From positions 1 through 40,947 of the forward strand of contig JAEZPW010000150.1 of the NCBI GenBank assembly GCA_023441255.1: a DNA stretch of 40,947 nucleotides, read 5' to 3'. The notes beneath the pieces are model-generated. The model did not search any database and had not been told where the DNA came from. It saw only the letters and a list, made by a program, of their open reading frames with translations. The position numbers and the translations under genes are program-made. Of this stretch, positions 33,301 to 40,645 are shown piece after piece; within the stretch, counting starts at the first letter, position 1; every line of letters starts with the position of its first letter. Source of the DNA: Acidobacteriota bacterium. Its GTDB lineage: Bacteria; Acidobacteriota; Terriglobia; Terriglobales; Acidobacteriaceae.

Positions 33301-33996
33301 GATCTCGGAGATCATGTCCATGTTCGGGTAAATGTCGTTGCCGTTATTACCCGTCAGGTCGAGCATGTTGCCGCCGTCCAGCTTGTAGCTGTTCATGTCT
33401 TCGCGCTGGCCGTTGACGCTGATGCCGTCGATGCCCTTGAAGCCGGTCGTCCCTTTCGTGGACGTTGCGATTTCCGGCCTGCTGTTCGCGACGACGCCCG
33501 GCAGCAGCGTGAGCAGTTCCATCGAGTTGCGGCCCATGGTGGACAGCGACTGAATGTTCTGGGAGGTGAGCGTCTCGGACTTGGCGCCGGTCGAGACTAC
33601 CGGAACAGCTGTGGCGGCTTCAGATACATTGACCTGCTCGGAAGCTCCACCAACATTCATCGCAACGTTGACAGACCTTCGATCGTCTGCGTGCAGCACA
33701 ATCTCGGCCGTAGAGGTCTGGACGAAGCCCGTCTTCGAGACGGTCAGCTTATAGGTGCCCTGCGGCACGAAAGGAAAGACAAATATGCCGGCATTATTGG
33801 TGGTCGCCTGGTATTTCAGCCCCGATTCAACATTCGTCAAGACCACGGAGGCTCCGGGGATGACTGCCTGCGTCGGGTCCGTCACGGTACCGTCCAGACG
33901 CGCCGATGACTGCGCCAAAGCAACGGATGCCGTAAACAGACAGAAAATGGCGATGAAAACGATTGCAATTCGTGACCCATGCGAAGGATGGGACAT
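30301..33996 (-). CDS. TonB-dependent outer-membrane receptor with carboxypeptidase-regulatory-like domain
   Basis: 1231 residues from the ATG at 33996, with GGAG about 8 bases upstream; an ATG ten codons earlier has no such site. The signal peptide (IAIVFIAIFCLFTASVALAQ) is followed by a CarboxypepD_reg-like beta-sandwich (about 30-115, LDGTVTDPTQAVIPGASV onwards). A plug domain comes next (SLSTMGRNSMELLTLLPGV, VNGQREDMNSYKLDGGNM), then a large beta-barrel ending in the aromatic ELAVRFYF. This OAR-like architecture is expanded in acidobacteria and is thought to import glycans or other large substrates. The neighbours (secreted GH enzymes and deoxysugar genes) suggest a carbohydrate ligand. 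Confidence 0.93.
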   Translation of the reverse strand: MSHPSHGSRIAIVFIAIFCLFTASVALAQSSARLDGTVTDPTQAVIPGASVVLTNVESGLKYQATTNNAGIFVFPFVPQGTYKLTVSKTGFVQTSTAEIVLHADDRRSVNVAMNVGGASEQVNVSEAATAVPVVSTGAKSETLTSQNIQSLSTMGRNSMELLTLLPGVVANSRPEIATSTKGTTGFKGIDGISVNGQREDMNSYKLDGGNMLDLTGNNGNDIYPNMDMISEITVKTNSFTADQDKSPTVIIATTKAGSKNFHGEAYWYGRNAFFNANDWSSNDAGLPRPNSRFNFPGFNIGGPVVIPGTKLNKDRNKMFFFFGTEWSLQKPDNGTVLGNVPFPKMLQGDFSDIVLSPTCLDDPNGTYLHQPCNMIDPATGQTLASQNGLITGATANGAGLLKQLMGPNLAGPNYVDPKGQWNWAANIIRPANTTLNVARFDYNPNDKTQIFVRLARQAQTLYQDYGLYGGPGSTWTSGVAEPTPTVSPYHSRSLSFNMVNVISPTFTNEFGFNMNGLWQPNHYQDPTLLSKESLGVSFTGLFPDVSPTVPQITDSWSKCNNRICQGGFPGTSRQGVGNLDSPYGAFYKQTIFEWTDNLSKVIGKHSLKFGGLIERGRNDQNAADFTEGLLTTVDGWGGGFSSRDEFADIVTERFVTFTQNSDRNLRGRFRFSNFEWYAQDSWKVTPRLTLEYGVRWSYLPPWTEAAGVAAAFDPTIYDAARPWDPYNGMRIAANNPVCGQGPFPICGSIPNSVIQNGHPLTQPRFGFAWDTFGSGKLVLRGGFGQYTQRDQGNSIYKGMIGARPYNMMAQISNWGTGMTLADIETFKTSAGAQTGNDIWSRDPNDHHMPAIYEYNLTVSTELPKQVKFELSYVGNQSRHLISARDMNAVASGAMWAPGTHISIQPPWTPDLQFRPYPNFGQIDYIDHSGTANYNSLQATVRRQTGHSLDLVASYTYGKAMGLTTYFEDLMDPFDRSHGYRPLELDRTHLLSFAYMYHVPNLARGFMADSKLARGMFNGWMISGISNITSGGPWAIQTKVNCVLDPNAPAGTVNPCASDQLNWQPTSSWFGTTAYQESYSMGWSVVHPDFTCNPVSTSHDGLNKPWVNTDCVTLPAFAQPGYWVEPYMKGPGFQNFDVAVMKSFMMGEKRKLQFRLSMFNLTNRAQLNVPNNMAYFNWVMPKDATDLSQGKPQLLNGTGGCGGNNDAWAPQLGLVCGKTGHREMELAVRFYF

Positions 33997-34090
33997 TTCT
34001 TTTCTCCTCAAACGGAAGCTTCTCACCTGCTGAGTAGACGGACAGCATTAACTCACACTCGAAACAGCGTGTCAACGAAAAATAAACTTC

Positions 34091-34120
34091 CGAAAGTACT
34101 TGTACTTGCTTTTACTTTCG
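34091..34120. promoter_or_regulatory. Inverted repeat in the TonB receptor/spherulin divergent region
   Basis: CGAAAGTA (34091-34098) and TACTTTCG (34113-34120) are perfect inverted repeats with centres 22 bases apart, two helical turns, between divergent genes starting at 33996 and 34187. Two further ACTT units lie in the spacer. A candidate operator for a dimeric or tetrameric regulator. Confidence 0.4.
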
Positions 34121-34186
34121 TTTTGAACCATATTGGCGTTCTACTGCACGGGAAAGGAACTCCCACCAGATCAGGCACGAGGTCCA

Positions 34187-35401
34187 ATGACAAGAGTTCC
34201 ACGAGCTGTTCTCGCCCTTTTTTGCGCCATTCCGTTGCTACTGCCAGCAGCGAACGCCCACACCCGGCTCGCAATCCCAAGCTATGCAGCGCCCGGGTCG
34301 CAACAGTGGCGCACCTGGCAAGCACTGGGGCCGCAAGCGCTCGGCATCATGATCGTTAACCTGAAGAATGGGGATGAGGTCGGTTTCAGCGCACCGACTG
34401 CCGCGGCGGTAAAGAGCGCACAAGATGCGGGTATAACGGTGCTGGGCTATGTCCACACCGGCTATGGCAAGCGCGAGCCGCAAGAGGTGCGGGCGAAAAT
34501 TGATGCCGTTTTCAAGAACTACGGTGTTAATGGCATCTTCCTCGATGAGACCCCAGCCGAGTGCAACGAGGCCAACAAGTGGGCCGGCATGCAGGTCCGT
34601 TACTACCAAGGTCTGGCAGACTACATTCACCAGAAAGGGGCGAAATCAGTCGTAGTTCTTAACCCCGGGTTGACCCCGACGGAAGATTGCTGGATGCGGT
34701 TCACCGACATCCTTGTGACCTTCGAGCAGGCTACCCTGGCCAATTATCAGCACAAGTTTGAAGATCGCACTTGGACACAGAAATATGCTCCGGAGCGCTT
34801 CTGGCACCTGATCTACTCAGTGCCTTCCGCAGCTGAAATGAAGGTGGCAATTGCGCTTGCTCGTGAGAGGCGTGCCGGATGGCTCTACGTGACTAGTGAT
34901 GGCCCTGACGGGAACCCGTGGAATGACGTACCTCCCTACCTGGCCGAAGAAGCGAGCGCGTGGAGCGGCCAGGCGGTGCCGTTGACCGCCACGAATTCCC
35001 CCGCAGCGATGGGTGAGAGTCAGGCGCCAAAGCGCGTTTCTATCAAATGGCGAGCGCCCCAGAAAGCAAAATCCCAGATACTGCTCGACATCGACCAGAA
35101 GAGATCCACCGGATACCACGGCCCGGAACTGAATATCGGCGCGGATGTCGTCATCGAGGTACCGGGCGATGGTTCGGCGAACGTGATGAGCTATGCGGGA
35201 ACGGGGACAGACTGGAAATGGACGCCCATTGCCGCGCACGCGATTCTCAACTCACCTGAACCCGGGGTCAACATAGTGGAGTTCGATGCGACACCGTTGG
35301 GGAGCGCCAATCTCGTGAAGGTACAGTTCAGGCGTCTTGCCGACGACTGGTCGCCTGTCTTCACAAGTGACGTGGTTCGATGGACGGTGACGCCGAAGTA
35401 A
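34187..35401 (+). CDS. Secreted spherulation-specific family 4 (spherulin-4-like) protein
   Basis: 404 residues from the ATG at 34187, which has GAGG close upstream and begins a signal peptide (AVLALFCAIPLLLPAANA). The N-terminal domain has the spherulin-4 barrel pattern: IPSYAAPGSQQW, LGIMIVNLKNG, AGITVLGYVHTGYGKR, the acidic GIFLDETPAE, VVVLNPGLTPTE and LVTFEQA. These barrels are related to GH114-type endo-galactosaminidases, so hydrolysis of an amino-sugar polymer is possible but untested. A C-terminal beta domain (about 285-404) may bind carbohydrate. It is divergent from the TonB receptor, so the two may be co-regulated. Confidence 0.78.
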   Translation: MTRVPRAVLALFCAIPLLLPAANAHTRLAIPSYAAPGSQQWRTWQALGPQALGIMIVNLKNGDEVGFSAPTAAAVKSAQDAGITVLGYVHTGYGKREPQEVRAKIDAVFKNYGVNGIFLDETPAECNEANKWAGMQVRYYQGLADYIHQKGAKSVVVLNPGLTPTEDCWMRFTDILVTFEQATLANYQHKFEDRTWTQKYAPERFWHLIYSVPSAAEMKVAIALARERRAGWLYVTSDGPDGNPWNDVPPYLAEEASAWSGQAVPLTATNSPAAMGESQAPKRVSIKWRAPQKAKSQILLDIDQKRSTGYHGPELNIGADVVIEVPGDGSANVMSYAGTGTDWKWTPIAAHAILNSPEPGVNIVEFDATPLGSANLVKVQFRRLADDWSPVFTSDVVRWTVTPK

Positions 35402-35435
35402 CCCGCAGTTTCAACCTAGTGACTTTTGATCGATC

Positions 35436-35537
35436 GTCATTCCGAGCGCTTCGAACGTTGTCATTCCGAGCGCAAGCAGAACCTCTACCGCAGCAACGCT
35501 GTTGATGGCGTAGGGGTTCCTCGCTGCGCAAATGACA
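35436..35537. repeat. REP-like repeat element with two copies of a 14-base unit
   Basis: GTCATTCCGAGCGC occurs at 35436-35449 and 35460-35473. Downstream AACCTCTAC and GTAGGGGTT form an imperfect palindrome, and TGCGCAAATGAC at the end mirrors the first unit. The GTCATTCCGAGCG ... GGTTCCTCGCTGCGC pattern is one I recognise as a common dispersed element in Terriglobia genomes. It lies between two convergent genes. Confidence 0.6.
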
Positions 35538-35543
35538 AAGATC

Positions 35544-37568
35544 CTACTTCCCTTCAAGGTCCAGCACGAGCACCTGGAAGGGTTCTAAACGGAATGCGTG
35601 CGGCTGACCGGCCTGCATGGTGAATGCAGCTTTGGCTCGATCCTTGATCCACGGGCTTTTCGCTTCATAACTCTGCTTCGCCCCTGGTGGAAGCTCGAAA
35701 GCTTTACCTACATCGACCTTGAATTCCTGCGCTTTGTCACTCGGATTGCGAAGCACTAGAACGCCCTTGCCCGCCGCCCACGATGCCCAGCCGTACACTT
35801 CCAGCATGGCCGGATCGCCGCCAATCCAGTGTGTATCGACCAGCATATCGGCGTGGTCGCGTGACCAGTTCGCGGCTTCGGCCAGCGTGTCCCAGTTCTC
35901 GGCCGAGAGCAGTGCCGGTGTAATGTACATCTCCTGTAATTGCGTTCCGGACCCGAAGTACGAATGGATCTCATCGGCGAAGTCGTTGCCCGGATCGGTG
36001 CTGAGGTGCTCTGCCTGCCGGGCGTAAATCAGGCCGTGCAGCATGAGCGAATTCAAGGGAAACAGCGGTCCGGACTGCACCACGTGGTCGTACGTATCGG
36101 CGTCGCGATAGGTGATCCAGCGTTGACGCCAGGAACCGACGCCGGCGAACGAGTGGTCTTCACCGCCGCGCCAAATGGAGTCTGCATACTGAAGCCAGAA
36201 CGGCGAAGGATACGTACCCGTGGTCAGGTTCACATAAATATCAGGTTTCACGGTGCGCCACTCGCGCATGAGCGCAATGGCTGCGTGAAAATCGCTGTCG
36301 AACTCGCTGCCCGGAACGACGCTGTTCACGTTGCCGGTGCCGTCGATCTTGAACTGGTTGATCCCGTACTGGTTGATAAAGTTCAGCGAGACCTGGCGGA
36401 AACGTGCGAAGTATTTGGGGCCGGACAGCGCGAATCCGCCCTGGTTGCTCTCGAAGCCCTGCTCGCGGCCGTACTTCAGGCGTTGCTCACGCGCCTCGCC
36501 GTAGCCTCCCCAGGGTGACAGCCACACGCCGGGCGCGGTGCCGTATTTCGCCGTGGCCTCTTTCAGTGGAGTAAAGCCGGTGGGGAAACCGGAATTGAAA
36601 CCCCACAGCGTCTTCGGATCATCCCAGCCGTCGTCGAACAGGAATGAGTCCATTTTCACGCCGCGCTTCTGCACCAATTCCCTGCCGTACGCATTGATAA
36701 CGTCCAGTGCGGCGGTTTGGTCGAAACTATTGCCGTACCCGATGTCGTACCAGGAATTGTAGTGCAGGAACGTTCGATACGGGTGCGCGCGCTCACGCTC
36801 GACATAGTTGAGGAACCCACGGCGCATCTGACCGGCAGGCGAGACGCCGATCACCGATGAGTACGTTACAGTCTGGCCGGCTTTCAACGGCAGTTCACGT
36901 CGTATGCGGTAGATGACACGATCGCTGTTCAGCTTTACTTCGGCAAGAGGATGCCCGAAACCGGCGAAGACGTTTCCGGCAACAACCGGAGAGCCCTTCA
37001 CCACACCGACAATCTGTGCGCCTGGCATCGTGCCATCGATCAGGCGCACTTCAGCGATTGGAAGGTCACGGCTCTTCGCCTGAATGGCGACTTCCTGACG
37101 AATGTAGTTCGACCCGTCGCGCAGGATTCCGCGCCAGGTGATAGCGACGTCGCCGCTGGCATCTTCGAGCTTCAACAAAATCTGCTGGCCTGCCGAACGG
37201 TCCGCCAGTCGGGAGGCTCCCGGATCCGCCTTCAACGCCTCGATAGACGGCGCCCCGACCAGTTTCATCTCCGAGGCCTTCACCACCCCGTGTTCCTTAA
37301 GAACCAGGCTGAACGGACATAAGGGCAGCGGTGTCTGCTTTCCGGACAAGCGGTCGGTAAGCTCACGGCCTTCGAATCGTCCGCCCTGCACCGACCAGGT
37401 CGCCGTCAGAACCGTATTGGAAAACGTGATTCCCGAAGGCGTTACCTGCGCTGAAGTCTTGCCCGGATCGATCCCGTACAGCTGCGACGCGCTCGCAAGC
37501 GAGCAGATTGCAAGTACCGCAACCACGACAACGATTGCACAGCCAGCGCTTCTGACGTTTGTTTTCAT
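35544..37568 (-). CDS. Secreted clan GH-D-like alpha-glycosidase (alpha-galactosidase-related)
   Basis: About 674 residues from the ATG at 37568. GGTGA lies 8 bases upstream; a GTG four codons earlier is the alternative. A signal peptide (CAIVVVVAVLAICSLASA) precedes an N-terminal beta-sandwich (about 40-250) and a TIM barrel. Barrel motifs are typical of GH27/GH36/GH31 relatives: HYNSWYDIGYG, the FLFDDGWDDPKTLWGF segment, PGVWLSPWGGYG, and the probable nucleophile Asp409 in NQFKIDGTGN. WRGGEDHSF may hold the acid/base. A C-terminal beta domain follows. Family assignment within the clan is uncertain. It begins just after the agaS stop, so the two form one transcription unit, suggesting release of an amino-galactose-type sugar. 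Confidence 0.78.
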   Translation of the reverse strand: MKTNVRSAGCAIVVVVAVLAICSLASASQLYGIDPGKTSAQVTPSGITFSNTVLTATWSVQGGRFEGRELTDRLSGKQTPLPLCPFSLVLKEHGVVKASEMKLVGAPSIEALKADPGASRLADRSAGQQILLKLEDASGDVAITWRGILRDGSNYIRQEVAIQAKSRDLPIAEVRLIDGTMPGAQIVGVVKGSPVVAGNVFAGFGHPLAEVKLNSDRVIYRIRRELPLKAGQTVTYSSVIGVSPAGQMRRGFLNYVERERAHPYRTFLHYNSWYDIGYGNSFDQTAALDVINAYGRELVQKRGVKMDSFLFDDGWDDPKTLWGFNSGFPTGFTPLKEATAKYGTAPGVWLSPWGGYGEAREQRLKYGREQGFESNQGGFALSGPKYFARFRQVSLNFINQYGINQFKIDGTGNVNSVVPGSEFDSDFHAAIALMREWRTVKPDIYVNLTTGTYPSPFWLQYADSIWRGGEDHSFAGVGSWRQRWITYRDADTYDHVVQSGPLFPLNSLMLHGLIYARQAEHLSTDPGNDFADEIHSYFGSGTQLQEMYITPALLSAENWDTLAEAANWSRDHADMLVDTHWIGGDPAMLEVYGWASWAAGKGVLVLRNPSDKAQEFKVDVGKAFELPPGAKQSYEAKSPWIKDRAKAAFTMQAGQPHAFRLEPFQVLVLDLEGK

Positions 37569-37583
37569 GAAGGCGTTCACCGA

Positions 37584-38771
37584 TCAGGAATAAATGCTGA
37601 TATGAGACACCACTCGACTGATTGCGCCGTTCGGGCTGGGACAATCGGGCTTCAGACCCGCCCGCAAGGATGAGAACAGCCCAAGCAGTTGGGCAAAAAT
37701 TATGTCCACCGGCACACGGTATTGGTCCGGGAAGTTCTTAGGTGCGTTCAGCACTAAATTATGATTCACCAGCCCGTCGAGGGCTGAATCATGCGTCGGC
37801 GAAACAGCCACGCGAATCCGGCCTAATCCCTTGTCACTGATTTCCCTCAGCAAATCGAGTTCGTACCTGCTGCGCAGAGGGTCTGTCGAAAGAAAGCTGA
37901 CGACGAGGGTGTCGTCGTCGAGTGAAGACATCGGCCCGTGCCGTAGCCCCAGGGTCGATTCAGACATGGCGTTGACGCGGCCTGCAGTGAGCTCGAGCAA
38001 TTTCAGCGCGGATTCCTTGGCCACCGCCCGCAGCGATGCAGAACCGACAAAGCATGCCTTCGAACAACCTTGGCCGGCGATTTCGGACGCGGTTTCGGCC
38101 CCCACAGGCAGAAATGCATTGCCCATACTGGTCAGTTCGGTCAGCAATCCTTCGTACTCAGGTAGAGATTCAACGTGCGCGAGGCAGTGGCCGGCAACGA
38201 CCATATTTGAGAAGGAGCTGGTCATGGCCAGTCCCCGGTCGTTTACGGCGTCGTCCAGCACCAGCGCGAAGTTGTGGCGATTTGCGCAGATTTCAGCCAT
38301 GCGGCCATTCTTATTACATGTGACTACCAGGTGTCGGATCTCCGGGTACCGCTGTAATGCCACCTCGATCGCCGCAACCCCCTCTGAGCTGTCCCCTGAG
38401 CGCGAAAAGGAAATCCACAGGTACGGCTGCCCCGGCAGCATAAGACCTTCCATGTTGACCAGGAGGTCGGTGCTGGGAACCGCCAGAACCTCGCACTGCC
38501 ACCTTTGGCGCAGAAGATCGGCCAACGCCCGGCCCACGTAGTCGGAGGTGCCCGCGCCCACCAGGAACACCGTCGGCCTGGTCGCGCCATGAACTCCGAT
38601 TCCAGCCGACCGCAAAAACTCCCTGATCTCGAGTTGACGGCCGGAAAACCGGCTAAAAGTCGCGTGCCACGTAAGCGGCTGTTGTGCTATTTCCTTCGGG
38701 GTATGGACGACCCCGAGCTCTTCTTGCTCCTCGGGCGGCAACCGAAGGAGTTCGGAAAGCGCATTCGCCAA
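37584..38771 (-). CDS. agaS: AgaS-type SIS-domain sugar-phosphate isomerase/deaminase
   Basis: 395 residues from a TTG at 38771, chosen because AAAGGAG lies 8 bases upstream and the length fits AgaS (about 385). Two SIS domains are visible: VFLVGAGTSDYVGRAL and ISFSRSGDSSEGVAA in the first; CFVGSASLRAVAKESALKLLEL and ESTLGLRHGPMSSLDDDTLV in the second. AgaS converts galactosamine-6-phosphate to tagatose-6-phosphate, which would feed a PfkB kinase and GatZ-type aldolase such as those at 2662-4983. The open frame upstream to 40367 is antisense to the symporter and not coding. Confidence 0.85.
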   Translation of the reverse strand: MANALSELLRLPPEEQEELGVVHTPKEIAQQPLTWHATFSRFSGRQLEIREFLRSAGIGVHGATRPTVFLVGAGTSDYVGRALADLLRQRWQCEVLAVPSTDLLVNMEGLMLPGQPYLWISFSRSGDSSEGVAAIEVALQRYPEIRHLVVTCNKNGRMAEICANRHNFALVLDDAVNDRGLAMTSSFSNMVVAGHCLAHVESLPEYEGLLTELTSMGNAFLPVGAETASEIAGQGCSKACFVGSASLRAVAKESALKLLELTAGRVNAMSESTLGLRHGPMSSLDDDTLVVSFLSTDPLRSRYELDLLREISDKGLGRIRVAVSPTHDSALDGLVNHNLVLNAPKNFPDQYRVPVDIIFAQLLGLFSSLRAGLKPDCPSPNGAISRVVSHISIYS

Positions 38772-38818
38772 TGCGTTTACTCCTTTCGCTGACGATGCGA
38801 GTGTATTACACTTCGGCT

Positions 38819-38861
38819 GAAATGAAAACAGATATGAAACTTTGCGAAACTGTTTTCGAAA
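38819..38861. promoter_or_regulatory. Array of GAAA repeats in the agaS/symporter divergent region
   Basis: GAAA occurs at 38819, 38824, 38836, 38846 and 38858 on the plus strand, the last four at 10-12 base intervals, between divergent genes starting at 38771 and 38982. Helically phased GAAA/TTTC repeats resemble AgaR/DeoR-family operators. The rest of the 210-base gap shows nothing clear. Confidence 0.35.
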
Positions 38862-38981
38862 GGTTGCGCAAGTCACTTGCAGCATCACAATGCATGGCCA
38901 CAAGGCGAGCACTGACTCATTTACAGCCAGACAGGCAGGAACATCCGCGGGCAAAGGCCGCCCGCTGAGGACACAACCTAA

Positions 38982-40499
38982 ATGCACTTCGCCGCTATTG
39001 ACTGGTCGATTGTCGTCGTCTATCTCGTGTTGTCCGTTGCCGTCGGACTCATAGGCAAGAAGTACATCGGCAACGTTTCGCATTATCTGGTGGCCGGACG
39101 AGAACTCGGCATGTACGTCGGCATTGCCACCCTTGCCGCCACCGAGATCGGCACGATCACGTTCATGTACAACGGCGAGCTGGGGTATAAGTACGGCTTC
39201 GCCGCCTTCGCCGCCGCACTGATCTCGGGCCTTGTGATGATCATCGTCGGACGAACCGGCCTGGTGGTCAGCCGCTTCCGCGCGCTCAAGCTGATGACAG
39301 TGCCGGAGTATTTCGAGCGCAAGTACAGCCGTGGCCTGCGCCTGCTTGCGGGGATTCTCGTCGCCGTCGGCGGCATCCTCAACATGGGCGTCTTCCTGAA
39401 GATCGAAGGAGAGTTCCTGACGATTGTTAGCGGCATCGACAGCCGTTATCTCGTCGGCGTGATGACCGCCATTCTTCTGCTTGAACTGCTGTACACCGTG
39501 GTCGGCGGCATGGTGGCCGTCGTCATCACCGACTTCATCCAGTACGTGCTCCTGTCGGTGGCGACTATCCTGGTTTCGATCTATGCCGTGTATCACGCGG
39601 GCTGGGGCAACATCGTCGCGAAGGTCTCCAGCACGATGGGAAGCGCCGGATTCAATCCCATTCAGAATCCGAAGTTCGGACTCACGTTCCTTGTCTGGCA
39701 GGTCCTGTTGTGGTTTTCCATCCACACCTGCTGGCAGACGACGGCCATGCGCATGTTCTCCACCAAGAGCCCGGAGACCTCGAAGCGCGTAATGACCTGG
39801 ACGGGATTCATCTTTCTGGGGCGCGGCATGTTGCCCATGCTGTGGGGCGCCGCCGCTCTGACGCTTTTCGGCGTCGGTGCGATCAGCAACGGGGTACCAC
39901 TGCCGGTTGTGAACGGACACACGCTGCAGCCGATCGAAGCCATGCCGGCCATGCTGGCGAACATTCTTGGACCGGGCATCAAGGGGATCGTGGTCGCGGG
40001 GATGCTGGCGGCGACGATGTCGGTGAACAGCTCCTACCTGCTGGGCTGGAGCGCCGTGATTTCGCAGGACATTATTCTTCCCATGCGCGAACAGATGGGC
40101 AAACCACCTCTCAGCTCGCGTAGCCAGATTTTCGTCAACCGGCTGGCAAACCTGTTTGTCGGCTTGTTCCTGATGTTCTGGGGCCTGTACTACACGCCGC
40201 CCGGAGCCGTTTACCTCTACCTGAACATTACGGGAACGATCTACCTGGCCGGTACGTTTATCTGCGTGATTGGAGGGCTGTACTGGAAGCGTGCGAACAC
40301 GACCGGTGGCTATCTCGCCATGCTGATGGGCGCAGCCGGAGCGATAATCCCGTTCTTCTTTCTGCACTGGAGCGAAAACATCACCGGATTCGCGGCGTTC
40401 GGCCTAGCCGGGCTGGGCCTTGTGGTCGGCTCCCTGGTCGGAAAGCGATCGCCTGCGGACCGCTTGAATCTTGCACCCGCATTGAAGGAGGCCGAATGA
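38982..40499 (+). CDS. Sodium:solute symporter (SSS family)
   Basis: 505 residues with about 13 hydrophobic segments. The LeuT-fold SSS pattern is visible: an N-terminal WSIVVVYLVLSVAVGLIGKK helix, ATEIGTITFMYNGELGYKYG in the unwound helix 1-2 region, GGMVAVVITDFIQYVLL, and AGMLAATMSVNSSYLLGWSAVI in the conserved helix 8 region with the Na2-site Ser residues. It imports a sugar, amino sugar or acid with Na+. It is divergent from agaS and overlaps the next small gene by ATGA (40496-40499). The substrate is likely linked to the agaS pathway. That is inference. Confidence 0.9.
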   Translation: MHFAAIDWSIVVVYLVLSVAVGLIGKKYIGNVSHYLVAGRELGMYVGIATLAATEIGTITFMYNGELGYKYGFAAFAAALISGLVMIIVGRTGLVVSRFRALKLMTVPEYFERKYSRGLRLLAGILVAVGGILNMGVFLKIEGEFLTIVSGIDSRYLVGVMTAILLLELLYTVVGGMVAVVITDFIQYVLLSVATILVSIYAVYHAGWGNIVAKVSSTMGSAGFNPIQNPKFGLTFLVWQVLLWFSIHTCWQTTAMRMFSTKSPETSKRVMTWTGFIFLGRGMLPMLWGAAALTLFGVGAISNGVPLPVVNGHTLQPIEAMPAMLANILGPGIKGIVVAGMLAATMSVNSSYLLGWSAVISQDIILPMREQMGKPPLSSRSQIFVNRLANLFVGLFLMFWGLYYTPPGAVYLYLNITGTIYLAGTFICVIGGLYWKRANTTGGYLAMLMGAAGAIIPFFFLHWSENITGFAAFGLAGLGLVVGSLVGKRSPADRLNLAPALKEAE

Positions 40500-40645
40500 A
40501 CTACTGGCAGATCTTCTGGACCGTGTGGCTTGTGATCGCGGGAGTTTCATTCGCCGCCATAACCGCTGTCGTGACGGTGAAAGGCTACAAAGACCTTCGA
40601 GTCATGTTCAGCCGTCTCACCGAGCAGAGGAGCCACAATGACTGA
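40496..40645 (+). CDS. 49-residue single-pass membrane protein coupled to the SSS symporter
   Basis: Starts at the ATGA overlap with the symporter, with AAGGAGG 7 bases upstream inside the symporter's last codons. The product begins MNYWQIFWTVW, has one hydrophobic helix (about 4-26) and a basic cytoplasmic tail (VKGYKDLRVMFSRL). It overlaps the amidohydrolase start by 8 bases. Small membrane subunits partner some secondary transporters, so this may be an accessory subunit. I do not recognise a named family. Confidence 0.78.
   Translation: MNYWQIFWTVWLVIAGVSFAAITAVVTVKGYKDLRVMFSRLTEQRSHND

Noticed and set aside
38772..40367. Long minus-strand open frame continuing upstream of agaS to 40367
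   Set aside because: It is antisense to the SSS symporter, rich in His, Gln and Arg as mirror frames are, and the AgaS homology with a good ribosome site begins at 38771.
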